The notes beneath the pieces are model-generated. The model was given only the letters and a program-made list of their open reading frames with translations. It made no database searches and was not told the origin of the DNA. This document shows, piece by piece, positions 46,342 to 58,700 of a DNA stretch of 64,000 nt (positions within the stretch are counted from its first letter, which is position 1; each line of letters starts with the position of its first letter). The translations under genes were made by a program, and so were the position numbers. The DNA is taken from assembly GCA_030737875.1 (NCBI GenBank), contig CM060912.1, forward strand, positions 884,577,199 to 884,641,198, given 5' to 3'. This DNA comes from Allium sativum. Lineage: Eukaryota; Streptophyta; Magnoliopsida; Asparagales; Amaryllidaceae.

Positions 46342-47345
46342 GGATAGAAATAGGGAAAATTTCTGTAGAAGGTTTAATTTTCTTGTCTGGTTATGGAGTT
46401 AAGACCCTTTCTGATTCTGGTATTTTGATTCTGTACTTGATACTCTGCATTTGAGTACTAGTATTGTTTCTGATTCTGCTGTAGACTCAGACCCATAAGA
46501 GGTATGACTTATCTGTTTTAAGTTAAGGTTTGAGTAATATCTGTGTTAGGTGTCAAATATGATGCATATATTCTGAGTTTCTGTGGGATATGATTTTATC
46601 ATACCTAGCTTCCTAAGAATCATTAGGGAATCTGATCTGTACCTGTAGTCTGTAAATATCTGAATTTTTCTGATAAGATTTTCTGTTTTGACATTGTCTA
46701 AAGAGGGTAACCCTCTGGGTGTCAATCTGATGTTCATTTTGGTCTTCGGGGTTGATACTTAGGGGAATTACTTTCTCAACCAGTGTCTAATAGGAATCAA
46801 GTTTTTGTTTTATCTGTATTCGCTTCCATCACTCGACTGTATCCTATCGATCGAGTATTCAGCCTATAGATAGGAATCCTGTGGATGTAAACATGTGTTT
46901 GAGACATGTTATGTTTGATGGTTGCAAGTGGATGCAAGTGGTTGCTAGTGGTTGCTCGTGGATGCATATACACACACTAGGCACTAGATCAGCTCGAAAG
47001 CACTCTCATACTGCATATGGATGTGTGAGCATTTTTAATTTTTTATGGATGCAAATTGGTTGAATCAGCATATGGATGTTGCATATGAATGAACGGTTGT
47101 GCACTCATATAGAAATTATATGTATCAAATAGGAAAAATTTGCATACATATTGGACTCATGGCACTAACATGATTTGCATTAAGGAGGTCGACTGAATCA
47201 GTGGACCGCCTGATTTTCGCATTAGATAAGTACATATACACACACCTTTGCATACGATCATACAACATTTAGAATCCTTTAAGGACCATGACTGCACGTG
47301 GATGATGTTTTGAGTAGATGGATGATGGATGGTAGGATACGTTCT
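46342..47345 (+). other. D interior 1 noncoding part with conserved 3' region
   Basis: No protease, RT, RNase H or integrase motif in any frame. 46881-47330 is collinear with the conserved 3' region of A and B. A near-perfect palindrome with 14-bp arms lies at 47183-47211 (AGGAGGTCGACTGA / TCAGTGGACCGCCT, two mismatches). Confidence 0.65.
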
Positions 47346-47357
47346 TCCTAACTTGGA

Positions 47358-47392
47358 GATTTCGGGGACGAAATCCTTTAAAGTGGGGAGAA
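47358..47392 (+). promoter_or_regulatory. Pre-PPT hairpin and polypurine tract (D interior 1)
   Basis: GATTTCG-GGGA-CGAAATC (47358-47375), then AAAGTGGGGAGAA before LTR2. Identical at 53190-53224. Confidence 0.82.
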
Positions 47393-50300
47393 TGTAACAA
47401 CCCGTATTTTTGAATAACATGTTATAACACAAATCAAGGCAGAATTAAACTGTAAAATCAGAATCAAGGGAAACGGGCTATGCCATTGCGTTCGTCTCGG
47501 AAAAATACGCGAAATAGAGTCCGAGTTTTCGAAAATCGGAGTCCGTATGACCAAGATATGGCCTCGCGAAGTTTCACGAAAAATTCAAATTTCAAAACAG
47601 ATTCAAATTTCAGAAAATCAGAAGTGGTGGGAAAATTCCCGCCAGACCTAGGGGGGGTCGACCTGGGGGTCGACTGGGGAGTCGACCTCCCCCCCAGGTC
47701 GACTGGGGAGTCGACCCCAGGGTCGACCTGGGTGTCGACCTGCCTCCCGAATCCGCTTTTCTGCCTGGGTGCGTTCTGATGTTTCTGGTCTCGTTTTCAG
47801 TCTATATTCGTCTGCCTAAACCTATTTAAACAGCCCCAAACCCAGCCTTCTCTGCACACAAATCCATTCTGCTTCTACTCTGCCTCTGTTCTAAATAAAA
47901 ATAAAATGGCATCGCTACTCTGCTGGAATCTAAACTAGAAGACAATCAACATCAACCTAAGCCACTCGATTCAAGATTAAAGCTTCAACAACAGTTAAAG
48001 AGAATCAACTAACGACGCTACAACTAAAGTTCTTTCCTTAATCCAATCAAGGCAAGTACAGTTATTTTCCGATATAAACGTTAATTCTGATTGTGACATG
48101 AATTGTAGATCTGGATCTGAGGTTATGTCTGTTCTGTTTAGATCTATCTTATTCTGTAACTCTTTCTGTTTTCTGTTTTATAGCCAGGCTACCACGAGCC
48201 TGAGCCAATCTCATAAGAGATTAACATACCTTAAAATGTTTGGGACAATCAAATGAATATGCAGAAATTGGGCATGACCGATATGTGATTGATTTGGGGA
48301 AAGAACATAGGTTGAACTTGGAACCTAGAACATAAATCTAAGGCATAAATTGGACTAATCTGTGACTGAATTGAATAAAGGACATAGGTTGTAAACTAGA
48401 TCTAGATCTGTGCATATATGATAATTTGGGAATATCATATGGTAATATATGACTTGTAATATCTGGAATATTAAGATCCGAACTAAAGGACATTTCTTAG
48501 ATCTAGATCCTTGGACATATTATGACTTGGACTGAAAGGAACATGTTGTTTAGGCGTAAAGGACCTGTATTAAAATAGGATAACTATAAATGTGAACACG
48601 CCTAAATATGGATTTTTGGATACTTAGCAATAAAGGATATAACTTGGCATAATTCATACCATGATTTGGGAATTTACCTATTGAGTTAGGTCTACCCATG
48701 ATCATCTATTCAACCTTTGTTTTATGTGAGTCTAGGCATATGATTTGGAGTTTTTAGAGATTCTTCTGTACTATGCAATGTTTAACTAAAAATCTGTAGC
48801 CTATGTTGAATTATGAATTGTGACCATGATTTGGCATATAAGTGTAGGCTAAATTTGTTGAATTGCCTAAATCTGCTAAACTGAATCTGTAGATATGCCT
48901 AATTTGTTATCTGTCATCTGCTAAGTCTATTGAAAATGCCAAATCTGCTAAATCTGTTATCTGCTCTGCTAATCCGCTTAATCTGTTGAAATGCCTATCC
49001 TGCTGATTTGTTAAGTTGCCTAATCTGCTAGTTCTGTTACATGGCCTAAACTGCTAATTAAATGGAAATGCCTAGCCTGTTAAATTTGTCTGTTGCGATG
49101 CCTAATCTGTTATATGCCAAAATCTGCTAAGTGCTAAATCTGTTAAATCTGTTAAGTCACCCAATCTGCTAAAATCTGCTATCTGCTATATCAGTTGAGT
49201 TGATGTGATCATTCTGTTATTGATATAATCTGAATTGGCATATATATTGGGCGTACGCATAAACGGTAAATAATTAATTAATTGGCCGCAAAGATAAAAA
49301 TGGCTAACTCGAGGTTAGAGTGAGTTTGCGACGTAAATCCGTCCGGAACCGCCCGGCACATCCAGTGGCCGCAAACAATAGGTTCTAATGTGAGAAGTTA
49401 GTCATAACCTGCTTTAGACACGAGGTTAGGTCTGGCTTGTGGCAGAAGTCTGCCCGGAACAGCCCGACCCATCTAGCGGCCACAAGCTAACGACCTAATG
49501 TGAGAGGTCTGGGCATTAATAATTATTTAATGCAAATCTGAGATAAGAATGACGTCTAAACGTGTTGGGGGAATAGGGTTAAACCAACTGGACCAATATG
49601 TGTAGTAAACCCGTCATGAATCTGTAGGCCCAATACAAGGTTAGACAAATCTGAAAATCTGTTAAATCTGTACATCTGATCTGTTAGTCTGAAAACTTGT
49701 TGATTTGATCTGTGAACTAGTAAATCTGAACTCTGTCTGAACTTGCAAACAAGTTAATCTGAAATCTGTTAGTCTGGGGACACAGGTTAGGAGGGGAAAT
49801 ACTTGTGTCATCTGTTGCTTAGGGCCCATATTAGTCAGTAACCTGTTCTGGTATCAATACGTTGACCCCACACCAGGTAGGGTACGGGCACGCTTACTGA
49901 GCTAATTATAAGTGGTCCATTCTGATAATGGCGAGGGGTGTTGATGGTGCGTTCCAACCGGGTCATGTGCGTGCATGGATCCTGGTCTGCCTCCGGGGAT
50001 GTAAGATGCCGTGACATCTGTAAATAGGTCTGTGTCATTCAAAGGTTGCCACTTTAGGGAATGATACACCCTTCTGTGGGGCTGGCACAGGGTATTTATG
50101 TATTAGGGAGCCGATCGCTTGGGGTAGGATTTAGGGTACACTAAACTCTGTCTGTTTCTGTGGGTACCGTCTGTTTCTGTTGGGTGGCAACACCTGTCTG
50201 TTTCTGCGTGGTACCGTCTGTTGGGGTGGTAAAGGCCCATTTCTAGTGTACACCAAATTCTGACATTCTGCTTCTGTATGGATTATTCTGTTTCCCGTCT

Positions 50301-51040
50301 GATCAGGTGGTAAAGGCCCATTATTATTATTCTGTTTCCGTTAGTATTCTGTTTCCATCTGTTCGGGTGGTAAAGGCCCATTATTCTGTTTCTGTCTGTT
50401 GGGGTAGAAAAAGGCCCAATACTAGCATTCAGTAGAAATTATTCTGACTCTATTTCTGTTGTAGAGTGTTAGGGTAACACCTAAACCAGTTAAACTAGTA
50501 TTAGTGCAGAGAAGTGAAAAGTAATAATTTATATCATTCTGTATCTTCTGTATATCTGTAAACCCAGTGATGTTATCTCTTGTCCAGCTTTATGTTCATG
50601 TCATTATTACTATTATCTGTTTATAACTGAAAATCACTGGACTTGCCAGACTTTATGTCTGACCTTGTTTGCTTTCGCCCCTTTCTTCCGTCCCCCCCCC
50701 CCCCCCCAGGTTTCCTTAGGAGGGAGTACCATAGCTTGATCCGGATTCCGTGTGCTTGAAGTGTTTGAAGTATGGCTTGGCTCAGGATAGCTTCTGTTCT
50801 GTGGGGATTATGCTTTTAAAATTTTGTACTCTGATAGTTTTGAACAAGGCTGATATTGATGTACTTGAGTTTTTGATAAAGATGTAACCATACTGATTTA
50901 TGTTTTTCCGCTGTAATAAAGTTAATATTTTTCAAGTATTGTTTATCTGTCTTGTAATATTCTGTTCTGTTTACTAAAATACTCCATCAAAGTTAAGGCA
51001 TTCCCTTTGTGAGTGACCTTAACGGAGGTGGGGTGTTACA
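47393..51040 (+). repeat. Element D LTR2, mosaic central LTR
   Basis: 3648 bp. In its 5' part it shares variants with LTR3 against LTR1 (for example GTCTATATTCG, AATCCATTCTG, ATGGCATCG, and bases at 49039 and 49045). From 49094 on it shares variants with LTR1 against LTR3 (GTCTGTTG, ATTGGGCG, CCGTCCGG, an extra TTAAATCTG, GGCAACACC, TTTCCCGTCTGATCAGG). The switch lies between 49046 and 49093. Confidence 0.9.
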
Positions 51041-53224
51041 CTTGGTATCAGAGCTGAAGGTTACCAGATTTGATAAAGAATTTTTGAAAACTATTTTCCA
51101 AAAGGTTTTAAAAAAGGAGGTATTTTCAAAAGTAAAGCCTATTTTGAAAAACATAATCCCCGAAAGCCATATATCTTTCTTTTGATTCTCCATTTTGAAT
51201 CTTTTCTCTTTCGTTTCAGCATGGCTGAAGATTTGAACCTTCCGGAGGGTGTGACGATACCAGGGTGGTTTAGGAGGTATTTGGAGGCTCGGGCCACCAC
51301 CGCAGGTCCAACAGATGTTCCTCCACCCCCAGTTGCACACGTTCCTCCTCCTCCTCCTCGCGATTATACTTTTGCAAAGACGTGCAAGGAGTTTAAGGCT
51401 ATGGGTGGAAAAACTTTTCAAGGCTCGGAGACGTTTGTGGAAGCCAGAGACTGGCTTAAGGAGACGGAGGAATTGCTAGGAATCTTTGAAGTAGATGACG
51501 AAAGGAAGGTCTGTTTAGCAGCTTGGCTGATGAAGTGAGAGGCCTCGTTTTGGTGGGAGGTCACTAACGGGGAGCGTCCTGTTGACTCTTGGGCAGATTT
51601 CAGGCGTCGCTTTGAGGCAAAATTTCTCTCATGGGCAGAGGAGAATCTACATATGGAAAAGTTTTTGACATTAAAGCAAGGAAGCTCATCAGTGAAAGAA
51701 TATGTCAACAAATTTAATCAGTTAGCAAGGTTTGTCTTAGAATTAGTGAACATACCAGAGAAGAAGGCTCTGAGGTTCGTTAAAGGTTTGAATGAGCCAT
51801 TGCAAGGGTTGGCTATGACCCACATCCCTATGGGGGCCACCTTTGAAAAGCTAGTAGAAATGGCACTCATGCACGAGGATAAGGCATCCGAGAATAAAGA
51901 GGCAAAGAAGGAAGAACCACAAAACAAGAAAACCTGGCCTAAAAAGGAAAACCAAAGGAAAGATAAGGAATCTGAAGACAAGAAGGAGAAAAAGTGTTTT
52001 ACCTGCGGGAGCACAACTCATCTGAATAAGGACTGCCGAAAGCGGAAGGGCACTTGATTCAATTGTGGTGAGATGGGTCACTTTACTAGAGACTACCCGA
52101 AGAGACGTGGACAAGGGCAGAGGGCAGGACCAACTTCTGGAGGGCAGGCCAACACTCTCGAGGATAGTGGATAGGATAGAAATAGGGAAAATTTCTGTAG
52201 AAGGTTTAATTTTCTTGTCTGGTTATGGAGTTAAGACCCTTTCTGATTCTGGTATTTTGATTCTGTACTTGATACTCTGCACTTGAGTACTAGTATTGTT
52301 TCTGATTCTGCTGTAGACTCAGACCCATAAGAGGTATGACTTATCTGTTTTAAGTTAAGGTTTGAGTAATATCTGTGTTAGGTGTCAAATATGATGCATA
52401 TATTCTGAGTTTCTGTGGGATATGATTTTATCATACCTAGCTTCCTAAGAATCATTAAGGAATCTGATCTGTACCTGTAGTCTGTAAATATCTGAATTTT
52501 TCTGATAAGATTTTCTGTTTTGACATTGTCTAAAGAGGGTAACCCTCTGGGTGTCAATCTGATGTTGATTTTGGTCTTCGGGGTTGATACTTAGGGGAAT
52601 TACTTTCTCAACCAGTGTCTAATAGGAATCAAGTTTTTGTTTTATCTGTATTCGCTTCCATCACTCGACTGTATCCTATCGATCGAGTATTCAGCCTATA
52701 GATAGGAATCCTGTGGATGTAAACATGTGTTTGAGACATGTTATGTTTGATGGTTGCAAGTGGATGCAAGTGGTTGCTAGTGGTTGCTCGTGGATTCATA
52801 TACACACACTAGGCACTAGATCAGCTCGAAAGCACTCTCATACTACATATGGATGTGTGAGCATTTTTATTTTTTTATGGATGCAAATTGGTTGAATCAA
52901 CATATGGATGTTGCATATGAATGAACGGTTGTGCACTCATATTGAAATTATATGTATCAAATAGGAAAAATTTGCATACATATTGGACTCATGGCACTAA
53001 CATGATTTGCATTAAGGAGGTCGACTGAATCAGTGGACCGCCTGATTTTCGCATTAGATAAGTACATATACACACACCTTTGCATACGATCATACAACAT
53101 TTAGAATCCTTTAAGGACCATGACTGCACGTGGATGATGTTTTGAGTAGATGGATGATGGATGGTAGGATACGTTCTTCCTAACTTGGAGATTTCGGGGA
53201 CGAAATCCTTTAAAGTGGGGAGAA
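51041..53224 (+). other. D interior 2
   Basis: 2184 bp, the same length as interior 1 with only a handful of differences. Primer site 51043-51054, broken gag 51221-52057, conserved 3' region about 52713-53170, hairpin and polypurine tract 53190-53224. Confidence 0.9.
51221..52057 (+). pseudogene. gag: Element D gag, copy 2 (stop at codon 106)
   Basis: As copy 1 but GGA at codon 106 (Gly of GEASFWWEV) is TGA at 51536-51538, cutting the protein before the conserved FWWEV block. A Met at 51653 could only restart the C-terminal third. The shared TGA in the second knuckle (52055-52057) predates the duplication or its parental divergence; the codon-106 stop is private to this copy. Confidence 0.9.
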
Positions 53225-56200
53225 TGTAACAACCCGTATTTTTGAATAACATGTTATAACACAAATCAAGGCAGAATTAAACTGTAAAATCTGAATCAAG
53301 GGAAACGGGCTATGCCATTGCGTTCGTCTCGGAAAAATACGCGAAATAGAGTCCGAGTTTTCGAAAATCGGAGTCCGTATGACCAAGATATGGCCTCGCG
53401 AAGTTTCACGAAAAATTCAAATTTCAAAACAGATTCAAATTTCAGAAAATCAGAAGTGGTGGGAAAATTCCCGCCAGACCTAGGGGGGGTCGACCTGGGG
53501 GTCGACTGGGGAATCGACCTCCCCCCCAGGTCGACTGGGGAGTCGACCCCAGGGTCGACCTGGGTGTCGACCTGCCTCCCGAATCCGCTTTTCTGCCTGG
53601 GTGCGTTCTGATGTTTCTGGTCTCGTTTTCAGTCTATATTCGTTTGCCTAAACCTATTTAAACAGCCCCAAACCCAGCCTTCTCTGCACACAAATCCATT
53701 CTGCTTCTACTCGCCTCTGTTCTAAATAAAAATAAAATGGCATCGCTACTCTGCTGGAATCTAAACTAGAAGATAATCAACATCAACCTAAGCCACTCGA
53801 TTCAAGATTAAAGCTTCAACAACAGTTAAAGAGAATCAACTAACGACGCTACAACTAAAGTTCTTTCCTTAATCCAATCAAGGCAAGTACAGTTATTTTC
53901 CGATATAAACGTTAATTCTGATTGTGACATGAATTGTAGATCTGGATCTGAGGTTATGTCTATTCTGTTTAGATCTATCTTATTCTGTAACTCTTTCTGT
54001 TTTCTGTTTTATAGCCAGGCTACCACGAGCCTGAGCCAATCTCATAAGAGATTAACATACCTTAAAATGTTTGGGACAATCAAATGAATATGCAAAAATT
54101 GGGCATGACCGATATGTGATTGATTTGGGGAAAGAACATAGGTTGAACTTGGAACCTAGAACATAAATCTAAGGCATAAATTGGACTGATCTGTGACTGA
54201 ATTGAATAAAGGACATAGGTTGTAAACTAGATCTAGATCTGTGCATATATGATAATTTGGGAATATCATATGGTAATATATGACTTGTAATATCTGGAAT
54301 ATTAAGATCCGAACTAAAGGACATTTCTTAGATCTAGATCCTTGGACATATTATGACTTGGACTGAAAGGAACATGTTGTTTAGGCGTAAAGGACCTGTA
54401 TTAAAATAGGATAACTATAAATGTGAACACGCCTAAATATGGATTTTTGGATACTTAGCAATAAAGGATATAACTTGGCATAATTCAAACCATGATTTGG
54501 GAATTTACCTATTGAGTTAGGTCTACCCATGATCATCTATTCAACCTTTGTTTTATGTGAGTCTAGGCATATGATTTGGAGTTTTTAGAGATTCTTCTGA
54601 ACTATGCAATGTTTAACTAAAAATCTGTAGCCTATGTTGAATTATGAATTATGACCATGATTTGGCATATAAGTGTAGGCTAAATTTGTTGAATTGCCTA
54701 AATCTGCTAAACTGAATCTGTAGATATGCCTAATTTGTTATCTGTCATCTGCTAAGTCTATTGAAAATGCCAAATCTGCTAAATCTGTTATCTGCTCTGC
54801 TAATCCGCTTAATCTGTTGAAATGCCTATCCTGCTGATTTGTTAAGTTGCCTAATCTGCTAGTTCTGTTACATGGCCTAAACTGCTAATTAAATGGAAAT
54901 GCCTAGCCTGTTAAATTTGTCTGTCGAGATGCCTAATCTGTTATATGCCAAAATCTGCTAAGTGCTAAATCTGTTAAATCTGTTAAGTCACCCAATCTGC
55001 TAAAATCTGTTATCTGCTATATCAGTTGAGTTGATGTGATCATTCTGTTATTGATATAATCTGAATTGGCATATATATTAGGCGTACGCATAAACGGTAA
55101 ATAATTAATTAATTGGCCGCAAAGATAAAAATGACTAACTCGAGGTTAGAATGAGTTTGCGACGTAAATCTGCCCGGAACCGCCCGACACTTCCAGTGGC
55201 CGCAAACAATAGGTTCTAATGTGAGAAGTTAGTCATAACCTGCTTTAGACATGAGGTTAGGTCTGGCTTGTGGCAGAAGTCTGCCCAGAACCGCCCGGCC
55301 CATCCAGCGGCCACAAGCTAACGACCTAATGTGAGAGGTCTGGGCATTAATAATTAATTAATGCAAATCTGAGATAAGAATGATGTCTAAACGTGTTGGG
55401 GGAATAGGGTTAAACCAACTGGACCAATATGTGTAGTAAACCCGTCATGAATCTGTAGGCCCAATACAAGGTTAGACAAATCTGAAAATCTGTACATCTG
55501 ATCTGTTAGTCTGAAAACTTGTTGATTTGATCTGTGAACTAGTAAATCTGAACTCTGTCTGAACTTGCAAACAAGTTAATCTGAAATCTGTTAGTCTGGG
55601 GACACAGGTTAGGAGGGGAAATACTTGTGTCATCTGTTGCTTGGGGCCCATATTAGTCAGTAACCCGTTCTGGTATCAATACGTTAACCCCACACCAGGT
55701 AGGGTCCGGGCACGCTTACTGAACTAATTATAAGTGGTCCATTCTGATAATGGCGAGGGGTGTTGATGGTGCGTTCCAACCGAGTCATGTGCTTGCATGG
55801 ATCCTGGTCCGCCTCTGGGGATGTAAGACGCCGTGACATCTGTAAATAGGTCTGTGTCATTCAAAGGTTGCCACTTTAGGGAATGATACACCCTTCTGTG
55901 GGGCTGGCACAGGGTATTTATGTATTAGGGAGCCGATCGCTTGGGGTAGTATTTAGGGTACACTAAAATCTGTCTGTTTCTGTGGGTACCGTCTGTTTCT
56001 GTTGGGTGGAAACACCTGTCTGTTTCTGCGTGGTACCGTCTGTTGGGGTGGTAAAGGCCCATTTCTAGTGTACACCAAATTCTGACATTCTGCTTCTATA
56101 TGGATTATTCTGTTTCCGTCTGATCGGGTGGTAAAGGCCCATTATTATTATTCTGTTTCCGTTAGTATTCTGTTCCCATCTGTTCGGGTGGTAAAAGCCT

Positions 56201-56854
56201 ATTATTCTGTTTCTGTCTGTTGGGGTAGAAAAAGGCCCAATACTAGCATTCAGTAGAAATTATTCTGACTTTATTTCTGTTGTAGAGTGTTAGGGTAACA
56301 CCTAAACCAGTTAAACTAGTATTAGTGCAGAGAAGTGAAAAGTAATAATTTATATCATTATGTATCTTCTGTATATCTGTAAACCCGGTGATGTTATCTC
56401 TTGTCCAGCTTTATGTTCATGTCATTATTACTATTATCTGTTCATAACTGAAAATCACTGGACTTGCCAGACTTTATGTCTGACCTTGTTTGCTTTCGCC
56501 CCTTTCTTCCGTTTCCCCCCCAGGTTTCCTTAGGAGGGAGTACCATAGCTTGATCCGGATTCCGTCTGCTTGAAGTGTTTGAAGTATGGCTTGGCTCAGG
56601 ATAGCTTCTGTTCAGTGGGGATTATGCTTTTAAAATTTTGTACTCTGATAGTTTTGAACAAGGTTGATATTGATGTACTTGAGTTTTTGATAAAGATGTA
56701 ACCATACTGATTTCTGTTTTTCCGCTGTAATAAAGATAATATTTTTCAAGTACTGTTTATCTATCTTGTAATATTCTGTTCTGTTTACTAAAATACTCCA
56801 TCAAAGTTAAGGCCTTCCCTTTGTGAGTGACCTTAACGGAGGTGGGGTGTTACA
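53225..56854 (+). repeat. Element D LTR3
   Basis: 3630 bp, ends GGGGTGTTACA followed by the TSD CAATG. It keeps the ATGGC leader ORF. Private variants in its 3' half (GGAAACACC, CTTCTATATGG, AAAAGCCTATT, TTCAGTGGGG) separate it from LTR1 and LTR2. Confidence 0.93.
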
Positions 56855-56859
56855 CAATG
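56855..56859. repeat. Target site duplication of element D (right)
   Basis: CAATG, identical to 41559-41563. Confidence 0.92.
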
Positions 56860-57810
56860 AAATGACTTTAGGAGTTAGAGAGCTTCTACTTCGCCGCACT
56901 ACTAGTCCGAGATGTCGTCGTCATCAGACCGAAGTAAAGAAATGCCGCAACAACAAGTCTGAACCGGATACGCTCTCGAAGCGACTCAGCCAATCTAATG
57001 CGGCGCACTCCTGACTCTACATATCGAACTGGGACCATATGCACCTATCAATCTGATTTAGCTCGGCCATTTCGAACCAGATAGTGTCGATCCGAGGGTG
57101 ATCTCTTCTCGACAACCTAATGTTGTTGCTTAGTTGCATGATCACGATGCTCCAGGGCCATCTCGAGCTCCAACACTTCCTCTCTCGCGTCTTGTGATTG
57201 ACCGAGACAACATGGGTCAAGGAAGTGTTGCCCAAACGGAAGTGCCGGTGACATTGCTTGCAAAGGAGACGAGGAGACCCAGGCATGATGATGATGATGC
57301 AGAGTACGGATCTTTCATTAGCACTTCAGACTTGACTACTTTGGTTATGTAAATTATGCATGATAGTAGAGGTTACAACAATAAGGATTGAGGGATTGAC
57401 TGTAGTTGTACCCCTTTCATGGATGATATCCTAAATGACGGGTTCCCTAGCAGATTCAACCATCCATAGATATAGTACTATTCAGGGAAGACTAACCTTG
57501 GCCAGCATTTGATGCAATCAAATGGTATATGAAATCGGCCTAAGCCTTTGATGATGTGAAATGCAAATCCTTTCCGACCTACTTGGATGGCGTAGCTCTC
57601 ACAAGGTTCACGAGAATACCACCGAGATTTGTACCCTCATTCGATGATATAGGCAAAAAAAATTAGGTCAGTTCCATCTACATGCTGCCAAGTCGAAACA
57701 TATTATGACACTCTCTCGCATAAATCAAGCTCACGGGGACTGCTTTAATATTATCGTCACCAAAGTTAGTAACCCTAACGACGAAGCCATTTTGACGGAA
57801 ATTGTTTATG
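56860..57810 (+). pseudogene. gag: Element F gag, decayed continuation
   Basis: Continues the gag interrupted by D, with many stops and shifts. Readable parts: MTLGVRELLLRRTTSPR near 56866, FMDDILNDGFPSRFNHP near 57420, and in another frame PAFDAIKWYMKSA, DDVKCKSFPTYLDGVALTRF and TRIPPRFVPSFDDIG (57505-57655). The tail has LSRINQAHGDCFNIIVTKVSN near 57710. The KWYMKSA..F..YL.G.A..RF pattern fits the capsid-like retrotransposon gag domain of Ty3/gypsy elements, perhaps the Tat/Athila side. It stops where the CACTA-like end begins. Confidence 0.55.
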
Positions 57811-58040
57811 TACTACACCAAAACAACAAATTTGGCATACCTGGATGCTGAGATTTTATACGGCTTAAATCCGTATCAAATTTGATATGGCTCATAGCCG
57901 TATCAAATTTCATTTGCTACAACTTAACGGATCCACACTTCCCTCAAACCTTAAAATCGGACCGTAGATCTTGGAAACTTTAGATTGCTTCATTTCATAC
58001 GCGTTTGAGCTGTATCAAATTTTCCCCGTCCCTTCTCATG
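57811..58040 (+). mobile_element. CACTA-like transposon terminal fragment
   Basis: Starts TACTACACCAAAACAAC, one base from the common plant CACTA terminus CACTACACCAAAA. Three or more subterminal repeats with GTATCAAATTT in ACGGCT/AGCCGT contexts follow, as expected for an En/Spm-type end. I found no inverted partner terminus downstream in the window and no transposase, so this is one end only or a chance match. Confidence 0.42.
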
Positions 58041-58700
58041 TTTATTTCTCGCTTCTCCCTCTTCACGTTTTCATTTCGGTCAACATAAAGAATTAGGGTT
58101 CTCCCCCAAATCTTGGGCGAACTAATTTCGTCCTCCCTTATTTTGGAGAATCTGCCTCTGCTTCAGGAAAGCGATTTGATTTTGGCCTCCCTCCTTTTGA
58201 TGAATCAGCTTTTCTTCGGGCGAGTAATCAAAATCGACTTCATTTAAATCGATTTCACCAAAGAATTTATTTGATTGGATTTAATTCGAGTTCAACTTTA
58301 GCTACCTCAATCTCCGATGATTCCATCTAGTACTTGTAACGATGATTAGAAGACAACAAACCTTACAGTATGTTCAACTCATCCTAATATTTTACTTTTC
58401 TGCATTATTTACAGTGTGTTTTTGTTTGTTTGTTTGTTTAAGATGTGTTGTATTATTTACATTGTTACAGAAAAATCATTTGAAAAAAAAGAATAGTAGT
58501 TGTATAATAACTTCATTAATTTTAGAATAAAGAATTAACAAACTGAAAATGGTTATGTTATATCTTATTCCAAGAAGAACTGAAGAAGCACCAGGGGCAT
58601 ATTCTAGACTGTAGAGTAGTATAATAGGTACAGTATAAATTCTAGATTGCATCATTCGACTTTACTGAGGGTGAACATGTCTTTGCTTTCTCTATAGCAG
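58041..58700. other. No supported gene; possible leader or intron
   Basis: Pyrimidine-rich sequence (58040-58330) that resembles a plant 5' untranslated region, then AT-rich sequence ending in the acceptor TCTATAGCAG at 58691-58700. No coding exon was recognised. Confidence 0.35.

Larger units (their letters stand above)
41564..56854 (+). mobile_element. Element D: tandem LTR-interior-LTR-interior-LTR array
   Basis: 15.3 kb, plus strand, one perfect TSD at the outer ends and none at the central LTR. LTRs: 41564-45208, 47393-51040 and 53225-56854. Interiors: 45209-47392 and 51041-53224, both 2184 bp and nearly identical; the repeat period is 5832 bp. The central LTR matches LTR3 in its 5' part and LTR1 in its 3' part, as expected from unequal crossing-over between the LTRs of two copies. 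The interior encodes only gag, so D is non-autonomous. Confidence 0.93.

Noticed and set aside
41564..56854. D as two separate insertions side by side
   Set aside because: Only three LTRs, one TSD pair at the outer ends, and a mosaic central LTR. Independent insertions would give four LTRs or an internal TSD.
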